A DNA stretch of 64,000 nt from Ancylobacter amanitiformis. GTDB lineage: Bacteria; Pseudomonadota; Alphaproteobacteria; Rhizobiales; Xanthobacteraceae. The notes below the pieces were generated by a model. It saw nothing but the letters and a program-made list of their open reading frames with translations. It was not told the origin of the DNA and did not search any database. Every line of letters starts with the position of its first letter. The first letter of the stretch is position 1. Shown in pieces: positions 44,151 through 52,405 of this stretch. The position numbers were made by a program, and so were the translations under genes. The DNA lies in assembly GCF_030814815.1 (NCBI RefSeq), contig NZ_JAUSVR010000001.1, positions 1 to 64,000 of the forward strand. The letters run 5' to 3'.

Positions 44151-45425
44151 ATGGAACAGAAGACCTTCGCCTTCTTCCCCGAAGCGGCCTTCGGCCCCGC
44201 CCTGAACTCCGTGGGCATCGCGCAGGCGGTCACCGCGCTGGGCCACAAGGCGGTGTTCCTGTCCGATCCCGGCTTTGTCTCGGTCTATGAGGGCTATGGC
44301 TTCGAGGCGCATCCCGTCGCGCTCTCCGAGCCCATGCCGCCCGAGCAGATGGCCAAGTTCTGGGAAGACTTCATCAATGGCCACATCCCGAACTTCTCGA
44401 AGAAGCCGATCGACCAGCTCGACAACTACGTCAAGGAATGCTGGGAGGCCATCGTCTCCAGCGCCACATGGGCGCAGAAGGACCTGCCCGGCGTGCTCGC
44501 GCGCATCAAGCCGGACGTGATCGCGGTCGACAACGTGATCCTGTTCCCGGCCATCAAGCAGTTCGGCGTGCCGTGGGTGCGCATCATCTCCTGCTCGGAG
44601 AACGAGATCGAGGACGAGGCGATTCCGCCGCATCTGTCGGGCATGGGCGAGCATGACCGGGAAGGCCACGCCGCCTTTCGCGCGAAGTTCAACGAGGTCA
44701 TCCAGCCGATCCACGACGCGTTCAATGCCTTCCTCGCGGAGAATGACGAAGCGCCGTACCCGCTCGGCCAGTTCTTCGAGGCCTCGCCCTATCTCAACCT
44801 GCTGCTCTATCCCGAGCAGGCGAAATACCAGCGCGAGGTGCCGCTCGACCCCGCGCGCTTCCAGTATCTGGAAGGCTGCGTGCGCAAGGACGAGCCCTAC
44901 ACCGTGCCGAGCTTCGGCGCGAACAATGACGGCCCGCTGCTCTACATCTCCTTCGGCTCGCTGGGCTCCGGCGATACCGAGTTGCTGAAGCGGCTGATCG
45001 CGTTGGTCGGCAAGACGCGCTATCGCGCGCTGGTCAATGTCGGCGACTACATGGCGAGCTATACCGACGTGCCCGACAATGTGGTGCTCGGCAGCTGGTT
45101 CCCGCAGCCTTCGGTGATCCCGCAGGTCGATGCGGTGATCCACCATGGCGGCAACAACTCCTTCACCGAATGCCTCTATTTCGGCAAGCCGGCGATCATC
45201 ATGCCCTATGTCTGGGACGGGCATGACAACGCGATGCGCGTCGAGGAGACCGGCCATGGCTTCCGCTCCGAGCGCTACGAGTGGAGCGACGCGGAGCTGA
45301 TCGCCAAGATCGAGGCGTGCCTCGCCGATCCCGCGATCAAGGCCAAGCTCGCTACCACCTCCGCCCACATGCAGAGCTGCGAGGGGCCGAAAAAGGCCGC
45401 GCGCCTGCTCACCTCCCTGGTGTGA
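44151..45425 (+). CDS. GT1-family glycosyltransferase B (UDP-sugar dependent, MGT-like)
   Basis: A 424-residue paralogue of the transferase at 37818-39101. I chose the ATG at 44151, which has AGAGG nine bases upstream and lines up with the paralogue's N terminus (FFPEAAFGPALNSVGIA versus LFPEASFGAALNCVGIA). ATG 44091 would add a 20-residue, low-complexity extension. The donor motif is 'VIHHGGNNSFTECLYFGKPA' followed by 'YVWDGHDNAMRVEETG'. It lies directly after the transporter ATPase, in the same operon as a sugar kinase and a uridylyltransferase that could make its donor. The likely acceptor is the imported compound; this is inference from order and co-transcription. Confidence 0.88.
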   Translation: MEQKTFAFFPEAAFGPALNSVGIAQAVTALGHKAVFLSDPGFVSVYEGYGFEAHPVALSEPMPPEQMAKFWEDFINGHIPNFSKKPIDQLDNYVKECWEAIVSSATWAQKDLPGVLARIKPDVIAVDNVILFPAIKQFGVPWVRIISCSENEIEDEAIPPHLSGMGEHDREGHAAFRAKFNEVIQPIHDAFNAFLAENDEAPYPLGQFFEASPYLNLLLYPEQAKYQREVPLDPARFQYLEGCVRKDEPYTVPSFGANNDGPLLYISFGSLGSGDTELLKRLIALVGKTRYRALVNVGDYMASYTDVPDNVVLGSWFPQPSVIPQVDAVIHHGGNNSFTECLYFGKPAIIMPYVWDGHDNAMRVEETGHGFRSERYEWSDAELIAKIEACLADPAIKAKLATTSAHMQSCEGPKKAARLLTSLV

Positions 45426-45430
45426 TCGAC

Positions 45431-45790
45431 ATGACCAATCTCACGAGTTCCGCGCCGCACATCCACAACGCCACAACTTACGACGACCTCGCGGACTGGG
45501 GCGCGCAGCCCGACGCCATCGAGGGCGCTTCCCATTCCACCGGCCGGTTGCTGTTCAAGGGGCCGGGCAACTCGCCGGAGACCGGCATCTGGGTGTGCAC
45601 GCCCGGCCGCTGGAAAATCGCCGTGCCGCGCGACGAGTTCTGCCACTTCGTCTCCGGCCGCGCCCGCTACACCTCGGTGACTGGTGAGGTGACCGAGGTC
45701 GAGGCCGGCACCTGTGTCGTCTTCCCCGCCGGCTATGAGGGCGAGGCCGAGGTGATCGAGACCATCCGCAACATCTACATGCTGGCCTGA
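45431..45790 (+). CDS. Small cupin (DUF861 / EutQ-like), copy 1
   Basis: A 119-residue single-domain cupin (beta-barrel). Core: 'ETGIWVCTPGRWKIAVPRDE', 'FCHFVSGRARYTSVTGEVTE', then 'GTCVVFPAGYEGEAEVIETI'. The H of EFCH and the glutamate before it are the usual metal-site positions of cupin motif 1. It lies five bases after glycosyltransferase B. Related small cupins occur beside amine-oxidation genes, with unknown roles; isomerase, hydrolase or ligand-binding activity is possible. Confidence 0.85.
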   Translation: MTNLTSSAPHIHNATTYDDLADWGAQPDAIEGASHSTGRLLFKGPGNSPETGIWVCTPGRWKIAVPRDEFCHFVSGRARYTSVTGEVTEVEAGTCVVFPAGYEGEAEVIETIRNIYMLA

Positions 45791-45802
45791 GAGGGAAGAA
45801 CA

Positions 45803-46147
45803 ATGAAAACGCCCGTGATGAGGAATCCCCTCGACATCACCGATGTGGTCGATTGGGGCATCATCCCGACCATGATCGAAGGCCAGTCCCATGTATCGGG
45901 CCAGGTGCTGCACAAGGGGCCGAACGGCCAGTCCGAATGCGGGCTGTGGATCTGCACGCCGGGCAAGTGGGACTGCCACGTCACTTCGGACGAGTTCTGC
46001 CATTTCCTGGCGGGGCGCTGCACCTATGTGCATGAGAGCGGTGACGTGATCGAGATCACCCCCGATACCGCCGCCTTCTTCCCCAAGGACTGGAAGGGCG
46101 TCTGCACGGTCCATGAGACCATCAAGAAGGTCTACATGATCCGATGA
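45803..46147 (+). CDS. Small cupin (DUF861 / EutQ-like), copy 2
   Basis: A 114-residue cupin, paralogous to the preceding gene: 'ECGLWICTPGKWDCHVTSDE', 'FCHFLAGRCTYVHESGDVIE', 'TAAFFPKDWKGVCTVHETIK'. GAGGGAAGAACA precedes the ATG. The two copies have diverged in the N-terminal third but keep the WGxxP-IEG-H-SG motif order. Tandem duplication with retention of both copies suggests a heteromer or two related substrates. Confidence 0.85.
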   Translation: MKTPVMRNPLDITDVVDWGIIPTMIEGQSHVSGQVLHKGPNGQSECGLWICTPGKWDCHVTSDEFCHFLAGRCTYVHESGDVIEITPDTAAFFPKDWKGVCTVHETIKKVYMIR

Positions 46148-47193
46148 TGCCGGCCGTGACCTGCCGCCCCCGCCTCGATCCGCCGGGCATCACCTTTCTC
46201 ACCCGCCTCGGCCAGTCCGGCGTGCCGCTTGTGGCGCTGCCGGGCGACGCCTCGGCCCGCCGCTACCATCGGCTGGCGGGGGCCGGCCTGCTGCTGATGG
46301 AGGACCGCACCGATCCGCAGGGCTTCGCCTCCTATGTCCGCGTCGCGCGGCATCTGAACGGGCTCGGCCTGTCGGCGCCGCGCGTCGAGGCGACGGATCC
46401 GGTGCATTGCCTGGCGCTGATCGAGGATTGGGGCGACGCCACCTATGCGCGGCGCCTTGGCGAAGGCCGGTCGGAAGCGGAACTCTATGGCGTGGCGGTC
46501 GACGCATTGGCGCATCTGCACCGCGCGCCCAACGGCCCGGCGGTCGCGCAACCGCGCTACGACCACGCGACATGGCTGGATGAGTTGCGCCTGTTTGCCG
46601 ACTGGTTCGCCCCGGCCATCGCCCCGGATCTGGACCGCGAGGGTTTCCCCGCGCGCTTCCTCGCGCTGTGGGACGACGCGTTGCGCCCCGTCTGCGACCG
46701 GTTCGAGACGCTGGTGCTGCGCGATTTCCACGTCGACAACCTGATGGCGCTGGAGGATCGCGCGGGCGTGCGGCGCTGCGGCCTGCTGGATTTTCAGGAC
46801 GCGGCCCTGGGCCCGCGCGAATACGACCTCGTCTCGCTGCTGCAGGATGCCCGGCGGGATCTCGCGCCGGGGCTGGAGGAGGCCATGCTGCAACGCTACA
46901 TCGCCGCGCTCCCTTCGGGCCCGGGCGGCGAGGCGGCGATCCGCGCGCGCTATCATCTTCTCGGCGCCCAGCGGCACGCGCGCATCGCGGGCGTGTTCGT
47001 CCGCCTCTGCCTGCGCGACGGCAAGGCGCATTACCTCGCATGGCTGCCCCGCGTTCTCGGGCAGCTGGAGGCGGCACTGAAGGCCGCCGGACTCACCGCC
47101 ATTGCCGACCTGCTTGCCGTGGAACTGCCCGACTGGCGCGCCCGCGGCGTGGCGATGGCACGGCGTCTCGGCGCCGCCGGCACGCTCGCTTGA
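46144..47193 (+). CDS. Anomeric sugar kinase, AmgK-like (aminoglycoside phosphotransferase fold)
   Basis: A 349-residue APH-fold kinase. It carries the hallmarks of AmgK, the enzyme that phosphorylates N-acetylmuramate and GlcNAc at carbon 1: 'LPGDASARRYHRL' (33-45), catalytic loop RDFHVDNL (193-200) and 'GLLDFQDAALGPREYDLVSL' (213-232) with D216 as metal ligand. In Pseudomonas, AmgK works with the uridylyltransferase MurU in cell-wall recycling. Here the partner uridylyltransferase in the operon is of GlmU type instead, and no other recycling gene is present. I infer it makes a hexosamine (or hexose) 1-phosphate for the glycosyltransferases. It overlaps cupin 2 by four bases. Confidence 0.82.
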   Translation: MMPAVTCRPRLDPPGITFLTRLGQSGVPLVALPGDASARRYHRLAGAGLLLMEDRTDPQGFASYVRVARHLNGLGLSAPRVEATDPVHCLALIEDWGDATYARRLGEGRSEAELYGVAVDALAHLHRAPNGPAVAQPRYDHATWLDELRLFADWFAPAIAPDLDREGFPARFLALWDDALRPVCDRFETLVLRDFHVDNLMALEDRAGVRRCGLLDFQDAALGPREYDLVSLLQDARRDLAPGLEEAMLQRYIAALPSGPGGEAAIRARYHLLGAQRHARIAGVFVRLCLRDGKAHYLAWLPRVLGQLEAALKAAGLTAIADLLAVELPDWRARGVAMARRLGAAGTLA

Positions 47194-47204
47194 AGGAAGA
47201 CCGA

Positions 47205-48764
47205 ATGTCCAGCTCCGCGATCATCGACCCCGCCATGCCCGATCCCGCCATGCCCGATCTCGCCAGCCCGCGTTACTACCTCGCCCCCGGCCTGCGCCTG
47301 TCCGCCGGCCCCACGCATCGCGTGGTCGACCCGGCGACGCTGGAGGAGGTCGGCGCCCGCGCCGAGGTCACGCCGGACGAAGTCGTCGAGGTGCTGGCGC
47401 GGGTGAATGCGGCGCAGAAGCTGTGGAACCGTACCGACGCCAAGAGCCGGGCGCGGATGCTGCACCAGCTCGCCAACCGCATCGAGACCGCCGATTTCAC
47501 CGAGTGCGCCATCCTGATGAGCCGCGAGATGGGCAAGCCCTATCCCGAGGCCATCGGCGAACTCGCCAATGTCGCGCCGATCTTCCGCTATTACGCCGAG
47601 ATGGCGCGCGACGATGCCGGCAAGATCGCCGGCACCACGCAGATCGGCTCGACCCAGTACGCCCGCTACGAGGCGCTGGGCGTCTCGGTCCACATCATGC
47701 CGTTCAATTTCCCCATCCTCCTGATGTGCTGGACGGTCGCGGCCTCACTCGCCGCCGGCAATGGCTGCATCGTCAAGCCGGCCGAGGCGACGACGCTCTG
47801 CACGCTGGACTTCATGAAGGTATTCGACGAACTGCCGGCGGGGCTGGTCGCCTGCCTGCCGGGCGGGGCGGAGGTGGGCCGGGCGCTTGTCGACAGCGAG
47901 CGCACGCATGCCGTCGCCTTCACCGGCTCCGTAGCTGCGGGCCGTGCGGTCGCGATGGCGGCGGCCTCCCGGCTGAAACCGGCGGTGATCGAGGCCGGTG
48001 GCTCCGACCCGATGATCATCGCCGCCTCGGCGCCGCTCGATGTCGCGGCGGCGGGCGCGGTGACGGGCGCCTTCCACATGTCCGGCCAGGTCTGCACCTC
48101 CACCGAGCGGATCTATGCGGTGGACGCCATCCATGACGATTTCGTCCGCGCCTTTGTCGCCCGCACGAAACAGCTGCGCATCGGCAACGGGCTGGAGAGG
48201 AACGAGATCGGCCCGCTGGTCGCCAAGGCCGCGCGCGACAAGGTGATGCGCCTTGTCGCCGACGCCGTGGCCAAGGGCGCGCGCGTGGAGTGCGGCGGGC
48301 GCATCCCCGAGGGGCTGGAGACCGGCTGGTTCTATGCGCCCACCATTCTGACCGGCTGCACGTCCGACATGGAGATCCTGCACGAGGAGACCTTCGGCCC
48401 CGTCGTCGCGGTGTGCCGCGTGGCGGATTTCGATGCGGCGGTGGCGGCCGCCAATGACAGCCCGTTCGGCCTCGGCGCCTCCATCTTCACGACCTCGCTG
48501 GAGGAGGCCATCGAGGCCTCCGAGCGGCTGGAGGCCGGCATGGTCTGGGTGAACAACCCGATGATCGACAATGACGCCCTGCCGTTCGGCGGCTGGAAGG
48601 CCTCCGGCATGGGCCGCGAACTGGGCCGGCAGGGTCTGGATGCCTTCCGGCGCTCCAAGATGGTGGTGATGGATCACAAGCCGCAGATTCACGGCTGGTG
48701 GTATCCCTATCCCGATGACTGGTTCCTCGATCGCGCGGGAACCGGCGGTCGCAAGCATGTCTGA
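47205..48764 (+). CDS. Aldehyde dehydrogenase family protein 1
   Basis: A 519-residue NAD(P)-dependent aldehyde dehydrogenase; ATG 47205 follows AAGGAAG. The catalytic cysteine is C297 in MSGQVCTSTER and the general base E263 in VIEAGGSDP (most relatives read ELGG). The cofactor region is 'MPFNFPILLMCWTVAASLAA'. The N-terminal DPAMPDPAMPDLASP is a short internal repeat. The two tandem ALDH genes differ in type, so they probably act on different aldehydes or at different steps. It is in line with the rest of the operon, 11 bases after the kinase. Confidence 0.92.
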   Translation: MSSSAIIDPAMPDPAMPDLASPRYYLAPGLRLSAGPTHRVVDPATLEEVGARAEVTPDEVVEVLARVNAAQKLWNRTDAKSRARMLHQLANRIETADFTECAILMSREMGKPYPEAIGELANVAPIFRYYAEMARDDAGKIAGTTQIGSTQYARYEALGVSVHIMPFNFPILLMCWTVAASLAAGNGCIVKPAEATTLCTLDFMKVFDELPAGLVACLPGGAEVGRALVDSERTHAVAFTGSVAAGRAVAMAAASRLKPAVIEAGGSDPMIIAASAPLDVAAAGAVTGAFHMSGQVCTSTERIYAVDAIHDDFVRAFVARTKQLRIGNGLERNEIGPLVAKAARDKVMRLVADAVAKGARVECGGRIPEGLETGWFYAPTILTGCTSDMEILHEETFGPVVAVCRVADFDAAVAAANDSPFGLGASIFTTSLEEAIEASERLEAGMVWVNNPMIDNDALPFGGWKASGMGRELGRQGLDAFRRSKMVVMDHKPQIHGWWYPYPDDWFLDRAGTGGRKHV

Positions 48765-48777
48765 GAAGGTCCGCGCC

Positions 48778-50265
48778 ATGCACAGGACGCAGCTTTATAT
48801 CGACGGCGCCTTCGCCGATGCGGAAGCCGGCGGTACGTTCCTCGCCATCGATCCCGCCACCGAGCAGGCCTTTGCCGAGGTCGCGGCCGGGCAGGGCGCC
48901 GATATCGACCGTGCCGTGCGCGCGGCGCGGCGCGCTTTTGACAGCGGCGCGTGGTCCGGCCTCTCCGGCACGGTGCGCGCCGGCCATCTCCGCCGGATCG
49001 CGCAGGGGCTGCGCGACCGGCTGGCGGAGATCGCGGCACTGGAAGTGCGCGACAATGGCAAGCCGCTTCCCGAGGCGGAATGGGACGTGGGCGATGCCGC
49101 CTTCACCTTCGACTATTATGCCGGCCTCGCCGAGGCCGAGGACAGCCGCCCGGACGAGGAGGTCGATGTCGGCGATGCGCGCTTCCTCGCGAGCATCGCC
49201 CGCGAGCCGCTGGGCGTGGTGGGCGCCATCACACCGTGGAACTACCCGCTGCTGATGGCGGTGTGGAAGGTGGCGCCCGCGCTGGCGGCGGGCTGCACCA
49301 TCGTGCTGAAGCCTTCCGAAATCTGCTCCCTCTCCTGCGCCACGCTGGCGCAGATCATCCATGCCGCCGGCCTCCCGCCCGGTGTGTTCAACCTCGTGAC
49401 CGGCACCGGCCCGGAGGCGGGGCAGCCGCTCGCCGATCATCCGCTCTGCGACAAGATCGCCTTCACCGGATCGGTGGCCACGGGCCGCAAGGTGATGATG
49501 GCGGCGGCGGCCGGCATCCGCACCGTGGCGCTGGAACTTGGCGGCAAGTCGCCCTTCCTCGTCTTCGCCGATTGCGACATCGAGAAAGCCGTCGAGTGGA
49601 TCCTGTTCGGCATCTTCTGGAACAAGGGCGAGGTCTGCTCCGCCACCTCCCGCGTGCTGGTGGAGCGCAGCCTCTATCCGCGCCTGCTGGCACGGCTGAA
49701 AGAGGCGGCGGAGGCGATCCCCATCGGCGCGGGGCTGGAGCCGGGGGTGAAGCTCGGGCCCATCGTCTCCCGCGGGCAGTACGAGAAGATCCTCGCCGCC
49801 ATCGCCTCCGGCAAGGCGTCCGGCGCGCGGCTGGTCTCGGGTGGCGAGCGGCCGGCCGGCCGGCCGACGGGATATTTCCTGCAACCCACCATCTTCGCCG
49901 ACGTGCCTGTTGAGGCCAGCATCTGGCGGGAGGAGATCTTCGGCCCGGTCGTGTGCGTCAACCCGTTCGACACCGAGGAGGAGGCGCTCGCGCTCGCCAA
50001 TGACAGCGCGTTCGGCCTCGCCGGCGCGGTCATGTCGGACGATCTGGAGCGCTGCGAGCGGGTGGCGCGCCGGCTGCGCGCCGGCATCGTCTGGATCAAC
50101 TGCTCGCAGCCCACCTTCGTCCAGCTGCCCTGGGGTGGCACCAAGACCTCCGGCATCGGCCGCGAACTGGGTCGCGCCGGTTTTGAGGCCTATTTCGAGA
50201 CGAAGCAGATCACCCGCTTCGATCCGGCCGAGAGCTGGGGCTGGTATCTCGCGGGTGGCCAATGA
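48778..50265 (+). CDS. Aldehyde dehydrogenase 2 (betaine aldehyde / aminoaldehyde dehydrogenase type)
   Basis: A 495-residue ALDH. ATG 48778 with AGAAGGT upstream is preferred; ATG 48757 would overlap the previous stop. 'PWNYPLLMAVWKVAPALAAG', 'VALELGGKSPFLVFADCDIE' and 'FWNKGEVCSATSRVLVER' with the catalytic Cys resemble betaine aldehyde and omega-aminoaldehyde dehydrogenases of plants and bacteria. It would oxidise an amino- or trimethylammonio-aldehyde to the acid. This agrees with the polyamine-type importer and the FAD amine-oxidase-like protein of the operon. It overlaps the next gene by four bases. Confidence 0.9.
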   Translation: MHRTQLYIDGAFADAEAGGTFLAIDPATEQAFAEVAAGQGADIDRAVRAARRAFDSGAWSGLSGTVRAGHLRRIAQGLRDRLAEIAALEVRDNGKPLPEAEWDVGDAAFTFDYYAGLAEAEDSRPDEEVDVGDARFLASIAREPLGVVGAITPWNYPLLMAVWKVAPALAAGCTIVLKPSEICSLSCATLAQIIHAAGLPPGVFNLVTGTGPEAGQPLADHPLCDKIAFTGSVATGRKVMMAAAAGIRTVALELGGKSPFLVFADCDIEKAVEWILFGIFWNKGEVCSATSRVLVERSLYPRLLARLKEAAEAIPIGAGLEPGVKLGPIVSRGQYEKILAAIASGKASGARLVSGGERPAGRPTGYFLQPTIFADVPVEASIWREEIFGPVVCVNPFDTEEEALALANDSAFGLAGAVMSDDLERCERVARRLRAGIVWINCSQPTFVQLPWGGTKTSGIGRELGRAGFEAYFETKQITRFDPAESWGWYLAGGQ

Positions 50266-51005
50266 CCGCCCGCCCGACGCACGCGATCGCCGCCATCGTG
50301 CTGGCCGCCGGCAAGGGCAGCCGCATGGGATCGGAGCTGCACAAGGTGCTGCACCCGCTCCGGGGCAAGCCGATGCTCGGGCACCTGCTCGACAGTCTCG
50401 CCCATATCGATGCCGCGCGCATCGTGCTGGTGGTCGGCGCCGGGCGCGAGCAGATCGAGCGTGCCTATCCCGATACGCCGAAGGTCGTGCAACGCGAACA
50501 GCGCGGCACGGCCGATGCGGTGCGCACGGCCGAGGCGGAGCTGGGCGATTTCCCCGGCACGGTGCTCATCCTCTATGGCGACGTGCCGCTGATCGCGCCC
50601 GCCACGATGCGCACGCTCTGCGCGGCGGTGGCGGGAGATGCCGTGCTCGCCGTGCTGGGCTTCCGCCCCGGTGATACCCGCGCCTATGGCCGGCTGGTCA
50701 CCGCGCCCGATGGCGGCCTCGCCCGCATCGTCGAGCATGCGGATGCCAGCGAGGAGGAGCGCCGGATCGACCTGTGCAATTCCGGCGTCATGGCGGTGCG
50801 GGGCGAGGTTCTGTTCCCCTTGCTGGCGCGCGTGGGCTGCGCCAATGCCAAGGGGGAATACTATCTCACCGATATCGTGGCGCTGGCGCGCGGCGATGGG
50901 CATCGCGTCGCCATCGTCGAGGCGGCGGAGCTTGAGGTGAGCGGCGTCAATTCGCGTGAGGAACTCGCCGCGCTCGAAGCCCGTCTCGCGGATGCCGCCT
51001 CATGA
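50262..51005 (+). CDS. Free-standing GlmU-type N-terminal uridylyltransferase
   Basis: A 247-residue nucleotidyltransferase equal to the pyrophosphorylase half of GlmU, lacking the left-handed beta-helix acetyltransferase domain. Motifs: LAAGKGSRM (14-22) with K28, QREQRGTADAV (77-87), YGDVPL (105-110) with metal ligand D107, 'EYYLTDIVALA' (199-209) and 'VSGVNSREELA' with N230, the second metal ligand. E. coli GlmU uses D105 and N227. It should couple UTP with a hexosamine 1-phosphate such as GlcNAc-1-P to form the UDP-sugar. A dedicated copy in a catabolic operon, with an anomeric kinase and glycosyltransferases, indicates a local supply of donor sugar. Confidence 0.87.
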   Translation: MTARPTHAIAAIVLAAGKGSRMGSELHKVLHPLRGKPMLGHLLDSLAHIDAARIVLVVGAGREQIERAYPDTPKVVQREQRGTADAVRTAEAELGDFPGTVLILYGDVPLIAPATMRTLCAAVAGDAVLAVLGFRPGDTRAYGRLVTAPDGGLARIVEHADASEEERRIDLCNSGVMAVRGEVLFPLLARVGCANAKGEYYLTDIVALARGDGHRVAIVEAAELEVSGVNSREELAALEARLADAAS

Positions 51006-52393
51006 GCGAACACGGCCCCTCGCTAGCGGGCATCGCCCTGCGCCCCTACTGGTTCGACACCGTGCCGCCCGAGCCGGCCCGCCCGGCGCTGGCCGGCGAT
51101 CTGCGCGTCGATCTCGCCATTGTCGGTGGCGGCTTCACGGGCCTGTGGACGGCCCTGCAGGCGCGCAAGCGCGACCCGCAGGCACGTATCGCGCTGGTCG
51201 AGGCGGGCCGCACCGGCAATGCCGCCTCCGGGCGAAATGGCGGCTTCTGCGCGCCATCCATCTCGCACGGGGTCGGCAATGCGCTGCGCCGCTGGCCGCG
51301 GGAGGCGGAGACGCTGGTGCGGCTCGGCCGCGAAAATCTCGACGGTTTCGCGCAGGACGTCGCCGCGCACGGACTGGCCATCGAATTCGAGCGCGCGGGC
51401 AAGCTGACCCTCGCCGCGACGCCGTGGCAGGTGGAGGGGCTGAACGCCATGGCGGCCAATTATCGCCGCTTCGGCATCGCGGGCGAGCGGCTCTCGGGCG
51501 ACGCGCTGGCGGCAAAGCTCGACAGCCCGGTCTATCGGGCCGGGTTTTTCGAGCCCAATTACGCGCTGGTCAACCCGGCGAAAACCGTCGCGGAACTGCG
51601 CCGCGTGGTGCTCTCGCTCGGCGTTGACATCCACGAGCAAACCCCCGTCACGGCGCTGCGGCACACCGGTTCGGGCATCGAGCTGGTCACGCCGGGCGGG
51701 GTGATGCATGCCGCGCGGGCCGTGCTGGCGACCAATGCGGCGGTGCCGCTGCTGGCGAGGCTGAAGCCGGCGGTCATCCCCATCTACGACTACGCCATCA
51801 TGACCCGCCCGCTCGACGCCGACGAACTGGCCGCCATCGGCTGGACCGGGCGCCATTCGGTGGCCGATAGCGGCAACCAGTTCCATTACATCCGCAAGAC
51901 CGCCGATAACCGCATCCTGTGGGGCGGCTATGATGCCGTCTATCATTTCGGCTCGCGCCGCGACGCCGCCTTGCTGGACCGGGCGGAGAGCTATGACCGG
52001 CTGGCACGCCATTTCCGCCGCGCGCTGCCCCCGCTCGCTCATGTGCCGTTCACCCATGCCTGGGGCGGCATCATCGACACCTCGGCCCGCACCACGTTCT
52101 TCGCCGGGCTCGCCTTCGGGGGACGGCTCGCCTATGCCATGGGCTTCACCGGGCAGGGCGTCTCCGCCAGCCGCTTCGCCGCGCGGACGATGCTCGACCT
52201 GCTGGCCGGGGAGGAGACCGAGCGCACGCGGCTCGCCATGCTGCGCAGGCGGCCCTTTCCCTTCCCGCCCGAGCCGCTGCGCTGGCTCGGCATAAGCTGG
52301 GCGCAGGCGGGGTTGGCCAGCGAGGACCGCACCGGGCGGCGCTCGCGATTCAACCGGCTGCTCGATGCCTTCGGCGTCGGTTTCGATTCATAG
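51002..52393 (+). CDS. FAD-dependent amine/amino-acid oxidoreductase (DadA/PuuB-like)
   Basis: A 463-residue DAO-family flavoprotein. The FAD-binding motif AIVGGGFTGLWTAL lies at about 39-52; 'GNAASGRNGGFCAPSISHG' and the C-terminal 'AMGFTGQGVSASRFAARTML' are characteristic of gamma-glutamylputrescine oxidase (PuuB)-like enzymes. It would oxidise a primary or secondary amine to an imine or aldehyde, feeding the aldehyde dehydrogenases. Since PuuB acts on a gamma-glutamylated amine, this homologue may act on an amine carrying a sugar instead. Overlap with the previous gene is four bases. Confidence 0.88.
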   Translation: MSEHGPSLAGIALRPYWFDTVPPEPARPALAGDLRVDLAIVGGGFTGLWTALQARKRDPQARIALVEAGRTGNAASGRNGGFCAPSISHGVGNALRRWPREAETLVRLGRENLDGFAQDVAAHGLAIEFERAGKLTLAATPWQVEGLNAMAANYRRFGIAGERLSGDALAAKLDSPVYRAGFFEPNYALVNPAKTVAELRRVVLSLGVDIHEQTPVTALRHTGSGIELVTPGGVMHAARAVLATNAAVPLLARLKPAVIPIYDYAIMTRPLDADELAAIGWTGRHSVADSGNQFHYIRKTADNRILWGGYDAVYHFGSRRDAALLDRAESYDRLARHFRRALPPLAHVPFTHAWGGIIDTSARTTFFAGLAFGGRLAYAMGFTGQGVSASRFAARTMLDLLAGEETERTRLAMLRRRPFPFPPEPLRWLGISWAQAGLASEDRTGRRSRFNRLLDAFGVGFDS

Positions 52394-52405
52394 GAGGTGC
52401 CCGCC

